64,000 nt of DNA from Zygnema cylindricum (GCA_037447655.1 JBBHKE010002173.1:1-64000); one strand, 5' to 3'; numbered from the stretch's first letter, positions 45,836 through 57,777 are shown. The notes: a model not told the origin generated them from the sequence alone. Made by a program: numbers and translations.

Positions 45836-47292
45836 GGCACTGGCACGTCCTAATGGAAGGTTACCATTCAATCGATTATTTTTCAGATGTCGACGTGTGC
45901 AAATCGGCGAAATATCTGGTTTAGATTGTGATTATGATTCTATTTGCAAACCATTGCACAACTTGCAACATCGTTGTACTCCGCACGTGTGAGAATAGTC
46001 GAATACCCCGGTTATAAACCGCCTTGAAATGGCGGTGTTCGTACGTTTATGTATGGTAAATGTACTTAATCTCAGTGCTTTTCGATCGCCATCCACGTAC
46101 GAAGCTACGAATGTAGCAAAAGATCTTGCAGCAGATACTGACTGACCAGGCAAACTGGCAAAGTACAGCATTGAGTTATGGCTCCTCACTCCATTACACA
46201 CAATACTGCCAATGCTCGTCTTCTCTATTACTGGTGCTGCGGCCGCCAGCTCCCACTGCACGGTAAACTTTTTTACTGTTCCAACAGATTTCCTGACAGT
46301 GCAGTCTCTGTTCCTGCAAAAACAGACCGGAATTGGATAACACCGGAATTGCATAACACCGGAATTGAATAACACCGACGCGTCAGTACGGAACCTCTTT
46401 TGTAGAAAAATACATAAACATCACCATTGTAGCTACAGCAGCAATATCTTTCCTTGCCAACTGCTTGACTCGAATATTGCTACTGTCGAACGTAAGCAAC
46501 TGGAACAACAAATTTTAAAGCTTTGTTATATGGAGGATCTAGATTAAGCTAAATTAATGTGGTGTGAGTTTGATAGAGTATCTTCCTGTGGAGAAATTGT
46601 GAGGTCAAGAGTGGCGACGTTTTTGCAGATATTCAGTATCATTTGCCCACAGTGTGAGCTTAAAGATTTTATAAAGATGTTGTGAAGATGTCAAATGTGC
46701 TTTTTTTATGAGTTAGAAAAACATAGTAATATTTATTTCTCGCTCCAACGGTCAAAGATGATGGATGCACATGAAAAAGCAAACATTGGTGCCACAAATT
46801 TTAAGTGCATTGCGTTAATCCTCACTTTGGCTGGAAATTTATTCCCGCTGTCCTGGTCTCAACCATGAGCTTAACCATGTAGTGACTTACTTTGTCACAT
46901 TGTATTAATCCTTTTCAATAGATGTAACTTTGTCACATTGTATTAATCCTTTTCAATAGATGTAATCACGAGTTACTTCTATGATGTAGTTTTACCATAG
47001 GTCCAATATGCGAAAATAACTGGAAACCCTAAAATGCTGTAACTCCGTGTAGTATGCATACTAAAGCTTCGCGTATAGTAGGCGTACTACGCAATAATGT
47101 ATAGCGTTTCCAGTAGCTTCGCACATTAAACCTATGAGCTGTGCAATTTCACCGTCAAATTCCAATTTTTAACTTTAAAACTTGCGATGGAAAAACCATC
47201 TGGAACTAGCGTCTTTGCTGGTGTGTATTTTTTAGGAAAAGCAATTGTGCTCAAAAATTGGTTGTTCTGGTTGGTTCAGCTGTGCTCCAATC
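45836..47292. promoter_or_regulatory. Upstream region of the TBL gene
   Basis: No other gene was recognised. Holds three ACACCGGAATTG units at 46,338-46,370 and an exact 38-bp tandem duplication at 46,889-46,964. From about 46,400 rightward the sequence loses the MITE character of the region to its left. Confidence 0.45.
46889..46964 (+). repeat. Exact 38-bp tandem duplication upstream of TBL
   Basis: Two identical units beginning ACTTTGTCACATTGTATTAA and ending AATAGATGTA, about 330-400 bp before the TBL start codon. Confidence 0.93.
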
Positions 47293-50200
47293 ATGGACCG
47301 AGGTGCAGCTTGTCGGATATTCCTAGTAGGGATTGCGCTCCTATACGCCCTTCCGTCTGAAGGTGAGTCCCCGAGTTCTCAATTTATTCTCACTGGTTGA
47401 TCGTTTCAAATAAAAATTGTTTGATTTTGTATTGCAATGGCAATTTACTGGTTGTCTGTTTCAAATAAATATTGTTTTTTTTTACTGCAATTGCATTTTA
47501 CTGGTATTCAAATAGATATTGTTTTATTCTATTTTGCAAAGCCAATCTGGTTGTTTGCTTCAAATCGATGGTGTTTTATTCTGTTTTGTGAAGGCTTGAA
47601 AAACACATCGGTTTCACAAATCAGTGCTAAAAGTTAGTTTGGAGGTTTTAATCTGTATTGGAAATAGTAGGGGCGAATGGCTCGATTTTACGATCATTGT
47701 GGCCTTACTTTCATCTTTACAGAGTGAAATGAGAAAATAATTTGCAATTCAACTGGTATATTCTCATTTAGTTGAATATTGAAATTCCGTCATTTTTCGG
47801 TAAAAATACGGCTTTAGCCAGTCGTGTCTTTCCCAGGATGTTGTTGTCTTACGTTGTTGTTGTTGTTTAGTACAGTTCAGGTAGTTTTGCGTCGAGGATT
47901 TGTGCTTCACTTTTTTGATCCACTATTGAATTTTCCTCATTGAATTACATGTTCCAAGAATCTGTCCAACTTCACCAGCGAGTCCATTTTGATGCGTCAT
48001 CACGTTTGTTATCTTGTCTTTGAAAGTAGTTGAGTTTTCTAATCCTTTTGGTCAACATTTTAAAAACCACGTTGCAGTTTCCAATAACTGTTCTTACTTT
48101 TCCGATTCCCATTCGTTTTCCAATGATTGTAGGTATATTGTGCAATACCAGCACGGGCGAATGGGTTCTGAAGGCTGCAAAGCCCCTGTATACTGAAGCA
48201 AGTTGCCGATTCTGGTCGGACTCCTCTAAGTGCCAGTCTAAAGGAAGGTCCAATCTCAGCTATCAGAAATATGAATGGAAGGTATGCAAGGATACATTGG
48301 TCATTACTTTATTCCATTGAAGAGCTGTCCTCGTCATGTCGGCTTCTCTATATTTTGTGTATTAATAGTTGACAGACGCAGAGAGGAAGGGGGAGGGAAA
48401 GGGAGAATGGGAAGTGTTTCAAAAAAAGCAGTAAGAGTCCATCCATTCAACATGCAAAAGAGAGTTCGGTTGAAGGAATCGGCCGATAGTTTTTTTTTAT
48501 GCAAAGCCACCACTAATGAATTGTCGCGGCGTTATAGCTGCTAGCTCCCTCGTTAATTCCACATACTAATTCTTAAGTATCTATGTAAAAAATCATAACC
48601 CATGTGCTTTTGTTGCCTTGAAATTCATATGTTGTAAGGTAGTTGCTATGCAGACGTCCCACTGCTCTCTGGAGCCTTTCAGTGCTCCCAAATTGGCTCA
48701 AGTTTTAAAATCAAAGACAATTCTGATCGTGGGGGATTCAATCACATCCGAATTCAACCAAGCATTTGTGTGCATGGCAAACTCGGGCAGTGTGAAGCTG
48801 CGTGATTGGAAAGGGACTATTGCAGGAGTTCAACTTACCGGACTTGAGGTAATGCTTAAACCCTCTCAGCCGAAATGCTTACAACCTGTCGTCTGAAATG
48901 TTTACTCTTTGGTTGCTAGTCTGTGAATACAACAATAGATAGCAATCCTTGCAATACTGCAAATAGTTAGTACTGAAGGACGCTGTTATGCAGGATCGCT
49001 CGACCTTTGAAATAAATTGTACGCAGAGGAGCGTGGAAGAAGAAGTTTTGGGTATTGTAGCCGGACAGTTCTTGTTGGTCGGGGCTTTGTTTTTTGTTTC
49101 TGTCTAGATTGTGTAGAATTACTTTGTGCACGAAATTAATTTGCTGCGTCATTTTCTGCAGTACCCTGGTCAAAAATTTTACATTTTGAGGACCTTTTCC
49201 AACTTTTTGGTGGAAAAACTGCCGTCAGCACCAGGATCAAGAGTGAGCAGGGTGAATTTGGCCCGGGTGGATCCACGGTGGGAAAAGATGGCGAAGGCAG
49301 CCGATGTTATTATTTTCCAGGTAAGCGATAAGGGGATGGTTCCTGGTCAGATGCGCCTGTGCTTTACAGTTTTAGTTTATGGTGATTGACAGCCGATGTT
49401 GGGCTTGCAGAAGTGTTTTTGCACATCATCTTTAAACAACTGCAGAAAGCTTATTCTAACCTCCAAGCATCTTGTGATTTCTCTCGGAAAGTTTAAAATG
49501 CAAATGTCTTTGCTGAATCTAAGGAAGGGATGCAGTGTTACCCTTTATCTCTAATGTCGAAACCGTGTGTCAGGTTTTGGAGGCTCTGAATCTTGTTTGA
49601 GTAGTGCTTTTGATGATTGCAGAGCTCAAGTTGGTGGTTCACAGGCTCCAAAGAATGGTATGCCAACAAGAAAAGACTTAAGAATCTCTCAGATCGGGAT
49701 GCATATGCATTGGGAATGGCAACCGTGCAAAAGTATTTAAAGTGGATGAAGTTCAGCGGCAAAGCAATTTTGCTGAGTGCATCACCGATGCATTATAGCC
49801 TTCCAGCAGGTATAGCTGAAAAAGGTTCACTTTGTCGGACCTCCAAGCTCTTAAGCTACCGTGAGGTACGACTCTCACTCATGGCATAATTTTCGATTTT
49901 CTCATACATCACTGGCACAATGTTAACACAAAATCCTTTAAGTATGCTGCCATAAAGCCAAACTGCGGTTGTATTTTCCAGAGCCTGAGCAAATCCGTGT
50001 ATGCATTCATATTATTGATTTCTCCACACAGGGAAGAACACCGTGACATTCGTCGAATGGCAAGCATATACTCAAAGGATAAAAAGACGTTAAATGAAAT
50101 GAGTTATTCGCAGGAATTTTGGCTAACTCGCTGCATTTCTATATTATTATTTTGCAAGAATTGAGCAAATTGTCATTGACTCTAACAGTCCAAACACCGA

Positions 50201-51489
50201 AGAATGTTATAGCATGTGCTACTGCAAATTTCCTGAGTTTCTTATCCTGAGTTTGGTTATTTTTTCTTATGGGAGCAGGTACTGAGGTGGCAACAAGGAT
50301 TGGACTCGTTGAAGCTTTTGAATTTCCAAAAGAGTGTAACTCGTGGTACTAGTATAGCTCTGCTTGACATCACAACTATGAGTGTCCTCCGGCCCGATGG
50401 TCACATGCAAAACTGGCATGTTAAAGGTGAGAGTCGCTTTCCTTTGACTATGGATTACTGGTCTTGAGAAAGTCTCTTCTCTGAGTTGTAGTTCAAATGT
50501 GTGAAACAATTAGAAATGCTACACCTTTCTCTGTTTCCCCGTTTCTTTTGTATTTTCTGCTTTTGAATTTGTATTTACTGTTTTTTACAATCTTGTCTTC
50601 TTTTGTAATTACTCCTTTTGACATGTGTCTCCTTTCGTATTTTAAGGCTTTTGACATTCCTGAGTCCTTTTGTATTTATTGCTATTGACAATCCTGTCTC
50701 TTTTGTCTTTAAGGCTTTTGATAATCCTGTCTCCATTTGTATTTACTGCTTTGACAATCTTGTCCCTTTTTGTATTTACTGCGTTTCTAATTCTGTCTCC
50801 TTTTGTATCTACTGCGTTTGGCAAATCTGTCTCCTTCTGTGTTTTTCAGCATTTGACAATCCTTTTATTGGGTTTGATAATCCTTTCACTTTCTGTGTTT
50901 ATCGCTTTTGACACTTGTCTCCTTTTGTATTTTCTGCTTTTGACCATCCTGTGGGTGTGCACGCAGGCGGAGTACTTCCTCCCGGAGCAAAAGACGACTG
51001 CACTCATTGGTGTGGTTCAGGTGTTCCGGACATGTGGGTTAAAGCGGTGTACAATTATCTACTTGGTAAGATTGCCGTATGAGTTTCGAAGTTCGTTTTG
51101 GAATTCTTATCCTATCAACGGGAGGATGTCGGAGAAATAAGTGGAGGACCAAAAGTTTACAGGTGGATGTGTGGGTTGAAGAGGTGTATAATTATCTACT
51201 TGGTAAGGTAGTTCTGTGAGTTTTGGAGTTCATTTTGGAGTTCGTTTTTGAATCCGTTTTGGAGTTTGTTTTGGAATTCTTATCCTATCGACGGGAAGAT
51301 GTCCGAGGAAAAAGTGGAGGACCAAAGTTAACAGGTGCACATGTAGGTTAAAGTGGTGTATAATTATCTACTTGGTATGGTGGTTCTGTGAGTTTTCGAG
51401 TTTGTTTTGGAGTTCTTATCCTATCGATGGGAGGATGTAAGGAAATAAGTTCGCAAATAGTGTTTATTCCTCCAGATTTTGGTGTTTGA
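47293..51489 (+). CDS. Trichome-birefringence-like (TBL/DUF231, PC-esterase) polysaccharide O-acetyltransferase
   Basis: Golgi-type enzyme family that acetylates wall polysaccharides such as xylan, mannan or pectin; the substrate cannot be told here. Eight exons, all GT-AG and in phase: 47,293-47,362, 48,133-48,281, 48,654-48,848, 49,162-49,320, 49,623-49,865, 50,279-50,426, 50,967-51,065 and 51,476-51,489, giving 358 residues. The N terminus (DRGAACRIFLVGIALLYALP) is a signal peptide or anchor. The GDS motif is in ILIVGDSITSEF (Ser102) and the second motif is DDCTHWCGSGVPDMW (Asp332, His335), the expected catalytic triad. TBL-domain cysteines precede the GDS (ILCNTSTGEWV, ASCRFW, KCQSKGRSN, SHCSLEP). 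Exon 8 encodes only the last four residues. Exon 7's end and donor are repeated twice more in intron 7. Length is slightly short for the family. Gene complete and apparently intact. Confidence 0.93.
50520..50958 (+). repeat. Minisatellite in TBL intron 6
   Basis: About ten diverged units of 38-46 bp around TTGACAATCCTGTCTCC and TTTTGTATTTACTGC, filling most of the intron up to the exon 7 acceptor. Confidence 0.85.
51019..51450 (+). repeat. Threefold tandem repeat of TBL exon 7 end plus donor
   Basis: Units begin at 51,019 (real exon), 51,160 and 51,332. Each has CAGGTG, then a version of GTGTACAATTATCTACTTG and a GT donor (51,066, 51,203, 51,375), followed by shared intron sequence ending in GGAGGACCAAA. 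In copies 2 and 3 the CAG that was exonic is preceded by TTTA or TTAA and could act as an acceptor, outlining a 40-nt cryptic exon in each. Confidence 0.9.
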
Positions 51490-52239
51490 CATTCGAATAT
51501 CTGCGAAGTTGATAAGAAATCCTTTCAAATCATCAAAGACGGTAGTCTCGGAGAATCCTTATCAATGTTTTGCAGTATTAGAATGTTGTTCTTTGAAGAG
51601 CTTGAATCATTTACCTTCGGCATCATTTTCAGTATGTCGAGTTAACCGCCTCGACTCAAATTCTTTAGCGGAGGAGTTCTGAAAAAGTGCGGTCGAGTGG
51701 ATCGACATTTTTTTTATTTATTCTATAGTTGCATGATATACATACGCTATATAGATTCTAAGCTATATAGATACCAAGCTTGAATTAAATCAATAGACAG
51801 TTGTTCTGTAATATTGCCTATATTTTGGAATAGGCAATGAAGTACAACATACGATATTTCAATGTGATCGTCTTTGCTGTCCACTTTTTTGGTTCCCATG
51901 GACTCAGATGGTTTACCATCGCGATTTCCTAATTAAGTCTTACTACTGTTTGTTATATTGACTTCTCTTGACTTTCAGAAGTGGAAGCTGCCTTGGTTGG
52001 ATGAATCGCATATCGTCAATTGTTATTAGAGTTCAACCTTTTTCGGGCAGTCAGAAATGCTTTTTTTCTCATTGCACAAAGCTTTTACTGGCAATTAAAA
52101 CTGTTTTTTTCAGGGTGGTTGGAAGCTTCACTATTGTACAACATTTTCAATCAATGGGATCAACACGTAAATTGCTTTTGTGTTTCGGTTTTTTGGAAAG
52201 ATTGCCGATGTGACGCAATGAAGCATCTCTACTTTATTG
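51490..52239. other. 3' flank of TBL, no second gene seen
   Basis: AT-rich; should contain the TBL 3' UTR. Short frames only. Confidence 0.45.
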
Positions 52240-53055
52240 CGATGTCCAATGTGGAAAGATTGCTGTCACTCAGATACACAATCACTGTCCAATGTTGAAA
52301 GATTCTAGTCAGTAAGGCACACCGATCAATGCAAAATGATGAATGATTACTGTCACTAAAGAGACACCAAAAACTATCCAAAGTAAATGATTTTTGTCAG
52401 TTAGATCACATCAGCAGTCACACCGATTAGGGTCCAATGCTGAAAAATTTCCGACTTTTGAACAAATCAATTAATGTTTAATGTCGGAAAATTGCCATTA
52501 GTAAGAGAAACCAATCACTGTCCAAGGTTGAAAAAATTCCGTTACTACGACACTTTGATCACTGACAAATGGTGAAAGATTTCCACCATTCACTATCCTA
52601 TGTGAAAGATTTCCATTACTTAAAAACACCGATCAAAGTCCAATGTTGAAAGATTACCGTCACAAAGACCTCAATCTCTGTCCAATGTTGAAAATTTCCT
52701 TTTACTAAGACACAATTCCGCTCTAACCAATTTTAAAATATTTATGTCACTAAGACACACCAATCAATGTCTGATGTTGGAAGATGCTGCTCATTAAGAG
52801 ACACCATTCACTATCCGATGTTGAAAGACTCTTGTCAGTAAGACACACCGGTCAATGTACAATGTGGAAAGATAGTTGCCACACCAATCACTGTCCAATG
52901 ATTAAAGGTTCTCGACACTAAGACACCGATCAATGTCCAATGATGAAAGGTTAGACTCACCGCTCACTAAAACACACCAATCTCTGTGCATCTTAACAAG
53001 ATTCCTGTCGCTAAGACAATCCAATCAATGTCTAATGTTGAAAGATTGCCGTCCG
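52240..53055 (+). repeat. Degenerate minisatellite between TBL and DUF674
   Basis: More than fifteen imperfect units of about 40-55 bp with the core AATCACTGTCCAATGTTGAA and CACTAAGACACACC. Divergence between units is high. Confidence 0.85.
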
Positions 53056-53680
53056 TGACTTTCCATGACGTGAAAATATTGAGGAACTTAATTTGTCGTT
53101 GCGAAAGGTAAATTTGATTTGTCCAATATTCCAAATCTGGATGTTGTGATCCTAAAAAACTAATACGAACCTCTCAAAACTTCACACTTACACTGTTGTG
53201 TCTTAATGAAGGGAAGGTATATTTAGATATGGTGTCTTAGTGACGGGTACTTTTTAACTCCCTGCCCCTCCCCCACCCCCTCCCCCTCCCCTTCCCCATC
53301 CCCCTTTAGAGACAATGAGACTGGCAGAGGTGTAGACAAGGCAAATAAACAGACTACACATCAATATTCAACACTCCTTGATAAATAACCTTTAAGCAAG
53401 AGTGAGAAACTGCGAAACATATTTTTTGTTTACTGAACATCAAAACATTTGGTAGGAGCTTGATGGATACATGACTTTATAAACAAAACAAAAACAAAAG
53501 TGAACAGCTTTTGTCTTAAAATCTTCTACTGAACAGAAATGATTCTTTGTATGAGACTTAGATCCTCAAGTCACACACAATCAGACTTTGAGCTCTTGCA
53601 TTGCCTCAGCATCAAATAACGTTTTGTCCAAATCTTACTATGCAAGATTCTCAATCTCCAAAACACTAAAATGTGTTTAT
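53056..53680. other. Downstream flank of the DUF674 gene
   Basis: No gene recognised. Holds a CCCCTCCCC-rich patch at 53,265-53,306. Confidence 0.45.
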
Positions 53681-54842
53681 CTAGTTGAACTTTCCAACTG
53701 TCGACACCTTTGCTTTAAAAAGTTTCCCGAAGACGTCATTAAGAACTGTCTTGCTTAAATAGGCCGATCGGACAATCTCGAGAGCCTGGCAACCAACAAT
53801 GTACAAACACAACAACCAAGAAAATTGTAAAAATGTCATTTACAAATAAAATGTAAAAACTTAAAACGAGCATTTCCTACCTGAGGCAACATGCAATCAT
53901 ACCATGAACACAACTAAAAGTGTGAACTCCTTACCTTCTTCGCATCAATTTCAACCTCAATGCTCTCCAAATCTTCAAAACTACAAACTTTCGCGCGGTT
54001 CAGCAAACTGACTGACTTTATTGTCGAAGCAGGAAACATTTCTAAGTTATCGGTGATCATGAATGTGACAGTCTCCTTTACAAAACCTTTCATGCCACCT
54101 CCCGCAGCATTCACATCCGCTACTGGACCCCACCTCCCGCAGCATTCACATCCGCTACTGGACCTGAATCGTCTACAAATGTCACTTCCACTGTCATGTT
54201 TCCGCTGTTGCAATCCTTGCAACGAGCGTTGTAATTTTTCGATACTTTGTTGGTACATACATAGGGCCCGGTGTACTCGTATTCACCACCAAATGAGCAT
54301 CGGTAAAATTTCGGAGGGCTGCTGATTGGTTTGCTATTCGTCAACCGGAACATTGTTTGACTTGCAGTATTAATAGGAAGCTTCGGTGACATAAGATCCT
54401 CTTTTTTTTCCAATAAGTACTGATCTTGTAGCTTTGATATGCTGCCATAAAAGTTCATGATTCCTGGCATGGCATCCTGCCCTTCTCTGACCGTTTCATT
54501 CTCAAAGAGGAGGCCGAAGGTGGTGGAAGCTGGCAAAAGGATGAGAGAAAAAAGGAGATCCATAAAATCCTTTCCTGCTTCCATGTACAGAACTTGTCCA
54601 CTTGTCTGCAAAAAAAGGTTTGAAACAAGAGCATGACTCATGTTAATTTATTTTCTTGTCTTACTTTCATTTATTTTGCCAATGCAGGAAATCTACATAA
54701 ATTTGAAGTGGTTTTTTCTGCATAAACCTGGGTTGGTATTATCTGCATTCTCATAATGTCATTGGAACAAACGAAAATTTACCTTATCTCCAAGAAGACT
54801 GATTACTATTGGAGGAACGGGAGGAGAAGCTGTAGTAGCCAT
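53681..54842 (-). pseudogene. DUF674-family gene, frame broken by a 35-bp tandem duplication
   Basis: Plant family of unknown function. Exons are 54,842-54,783 (MATTASPPVPPIVISLLGDK), 54,605-53,935 and 53,785-53,681 (ALEIVRSAYLSKTVLNDVFG to the stop), with GT-AG borders. Diagnostic segments: VLYMEAGKDFMDLLFSLILL, then a cysteine-bearing FYRCSFGGEYEYTGPYVC and CKDCNSGNMTVEV, then TIKSVSLLNRA. Exon 2 is 671 nt; removing one copy of the 35-bp repeat gives 636 nt, exactly 212 codons in phase with both neighbours, for about 266 residues. As sequenced, translation stops at 54,120, giving about 181 residues without the C-terminal third. Everything else looks intact, so this is a very recent lesion, a polymorphism or an assembly error. 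Confidence 0.88.
54091..54160 (-). repeat. Exact 35-bp tandem duplication in DUF674 exon 2
   Basis: Two identical adjacent copies of a unit that reads GGTCCAGTAGCGGATGTGAA then TGCTGCGGGAGGTGG on the minus strand. Confidence 0.93.
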
Positions 54843-55300
54843 AGTTCTCTGTTTTCCTGTTTACACTCTTTTTTTGCCAGTTGAATAAGAACCCTGCGTT
54901 TTACCTAATATGCAAAAATTGTAACCGAATTTCAACAGCTCGTCGAGAACGATTTTTTTGATAAAAAAAATGGTGCCCTCACTGACAGAATATTGATAGA
55001 AAAGGAGTACGTTTCAGAAAACATGCAGAAGCATACAGGTCATTGAAGGAGCCCACAGAATTCCCCAGCCAAAGATGTTTTATTTTAATTGAAGATGTTT
55101 CTTTTACAACATATTTTGTTTTCCTACTTTCGGATTACTGTAACTCTGTTCTACACACTAACTAAAATACTCCTGTCCACCGACTGAAAAAACTGCCATC
55201 AACACTTAAGTAAAGAAACTGAAAATGAAGATTGTGACAAAAGGTAGGCGAACGTGTGCCCAATCAAACAGTGTGCGCCGAAACTTAAATGGCGCGCAGT
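54843..55300. promoter_or_regulatory. Upstream region of the DUF674 gene
   Basis: No other gene or repeat recognised. Presumed promoter by position only. Confidence 0.35.
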
Positions 55301-56075
55301 GAACCGAACGTTAAAACTTAAAAGTACGTCGCACTAAATGACATTCAAACACCGTACCGGACAACACGCAACGGACGAAACACAAAACAACCCACAAGAC
55401 TCCAACTGAAACCAAACAGCGCCAACTGAATCGACATATTAAACCAAAGCAGTTCTGTAACTGGAACAGAACGTCTGACGTAACGTAACTACTCATTTCC
55501 ACAGCGAACCATAACAATCCCCCTCTTCGATGTGGAAAACTGAATGCAGAAATTTCACGCTAACCCTAGCTTTGGACTGCCTCTGACAAACACATCATAG
55601 ATAGCCGCCTTAGTAAGTAAATCTGATGCTTCTTCCAAAGTCGTCACGTATATAAACTCCACTTCTTTTAAGGTGACCAAATCACGCACAAAATGCCACT
55701 GAATACTTATGTGCTTCGTACGCTTGTGAAAAACGGGATTTTTAACAAGCGCCATAGAGCTCGTGCTATCCGTAAAAAATTGCAAACAACCAATCGAAAT
55801 CCAATTCACCAAGCATCTCTTTTAACCAAATTGATGCTAAAATCTACTTCGTTAGCGTCATGGCAAGCCGTTGAACTTAATGCAACTATCGGTTGCAAAC
55901 GTGAACTCCACGAAATTGCCGCACCGCCGAATACGAATGCGTATCCGGACGTTGACTTTCCAGAATCGTAATCTCCTCCTCAATCGGAATCACAATAACC
56001 GATGCAGTCCAAGCATCCACATCCGATTTCGACTTTCTCAAATATTCAAATAGTGTAGTGTAAAAAATGGATTAC
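55300..56075 (-). pseudogene. Copia RNase H remnant with polypurine tract and LTR start
   Basis: Reading leftward from about 56,060: DYDSGKSTSGYAFVFGGAA, ISWSS, VALSSTACHDANEVDFSI, then VKNPVFHKRTKHISIQWHFV and EEASDLLTKA, the usual end of a copia polyprotein, with stops and shifts. A purine tract GAAGAGGGGGA lies at 55,519-55,529, followed by TGTTATGGTTCG, which fits an LTR start at 55,516. The LTR's far end is not defined. Confidence 0.82.
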
Positions 56076-56305
56076 TTCGTAGGAAAACTGCTCATTATTT
56101 TGAACAGACGTACAGAATAAGCGTCAGATAAAGGCGTCGGCAAAGGAAATTGAGTGCGTCGCCACGAAAAAGCACACCCGGATTTGAATCCCAGTCATAA
56201 AGACGAGGGAGAATCGCGATAACTTGTTCTCACATGTTCAAGCGTCGGACATGTGAACATAGACTATCGCAACTACATCCAAATTAGTGTTAGGTGTGTA
56301 TAAAG

Positions 56306-56575
56306 TACATCACAAATCATAATTAGAGTTATGAACGCTACACGGTGAATCATTATTAGTGTAAAGAAAAAAATAGCGCCATTCATTATAATTTAGTGCT
56401 AGGAGACGTGGCAGATTATGGTCCACATCCTTAAATAGTGTAATTTATTTTATTTAAAGTATCAATGTCAAAATTTTGGGGTGCCGATATAGAGTACATA
56501 AGGCTAATAACGATTCAAGGTGTAATTCGGTCGCACTAAATTTTGACTCTATCACATTAAATAGATTACGTAAAT
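56306..56575 (+). mobile_element. SW-6 MITE fragment carrying a nested SW-2 MITE
   Basis: 56,306-56,340 is a decayed SW-6 left end (TACATCACAAATCATAATTAG). 56,339-56,524 is an SW-2 copy with flanking TA (CACGGTGAATC to CAAGGTG). 56,525 onward resumes SW-6 with ATTCGGTCGCACTAAATTTT. Against 10,083 (AACGCTAATTCGG), only TA is duplicated. Confidence 0.85.
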
Positions 56576-57234
56576 CAAACCCCTTACATGAACGAAACGC
56601 AAATTAAACCATCCACTTGGCTTCGTCATGTTCTTCTACATACATGAACCTTTCAGCCATGGACTTTGATAGTAAATAATTAATAAACTCGTAACATACG
56701 AGTATTTAGCGTATAATATTGTCTTTTTCATGAAATGTAGTTAAATGTTAACTTCTGTCGCGTAATACGATTTAGTTTGTTGTTTCATTTCTTCGTATCG
56801 TTTCAGTGGACGATTGTGCCCCCATATGGTTTATATTAATCATACATTTATTTTATTTCAATTAACAATTGACTATCATTGACAAAGTGTTGTTTCAACT
56901 GCATTCATTAGCAGATTTGTATGGTGTAATTTGGGTTCACGCCTCATTTGTTTCTATCGTTTCAACTTATTTCCGCGTTACATATACAATGATTTATTTA
57001 TGTCGTCGGATTAAAATTTAAGAGTCGCAACGTTTAGTAGTGTCGGTCGTTATGTAAAACATTAATCGTTTCTCCTTTTTTCGTAAGTTTGCTTTAGCCA
57101 TTACGTTTTTCAAACCAATCGTTAACGATTTTGGGTTCAATATGGAACAATACCATGTACAACGCAATGGTACAGTGCTTACCATGTACGGACATCGTAT
57201 GTGACGCCAACACTGGAACTACGCTACACCACAA
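56576..57234. other. Intergenic DNA, no gene seen
   Basis: AT-rich. No supported frame or repeat end. Confidence 0.45.
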
Positions 57235-57777
57235 ATCGTAATTAGAGTAAAGAAAAAAATAGTGTAAAAAAAAGGAAAAAATAATTAGAGGTATGAACTC
57301 TAATTTTTTGACATATTTTTTTCAAAAAGAAATTTTACTCTAATTTATTCAAGTACTCTAATTTGGCGCACTACTATCTATATTGTAAATAAGATAATCG
57401 TACACAATCTGACAAAACGTACGGTTTATCGTCACTATGATGTATGCACTACGCGGTTTGTTTAAACGTAGTTACATGATAACGACCTGTATTAAATCAT
57501 TACTTGTTCCTATTTACTTATAAAAGTACAATTTTGAGGGCGTACAATGCGCTTACACTATTGTTAAAGTAAATAATATTTTGATTATTTTGATTATTTT
57601 GTTTAGTGCGATTTCACGTGCGAGCGCGATCCTATTAAATAATTATTTATACCTTTTTACAACTATTTATAGCGAACCTATATTAGATTTTTTTATGCTA
57701 ATTAAAATTTACCTTAAATAGTATAACAAAAAGTTTAAAATCATTTACTCTATTTAACGTGAGGGACTCGAAATTTA
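57235..57777 (-). mobile_element. SW-6 MITE cut by the copia insertion
   Basis: TACACCACAAATCGTAATTAG at the left; reverse-orientation SW-6 body up to CTCTATTTAACGTGAGGGAC. The last ~50 bp, including the terminal inverted repeat, are missing exactly where the LTR begins. Confidence 0.8.

Noticed and set aside
47293-51489. GDSL lipase as the identity of the TBL gene
   Set aside because: The GDS motif alone would allow it, but the DCTHWC motif, the cysteine-rich TBL domain and the order of segments are those of the TBL/PC-esterase family.
52240-53055. CRISPR-like array
   Set aside because: Repeats are degenerate with no conserved repeat-spacer alternation, and the genome is eukaryotic; it is a minisatellite.
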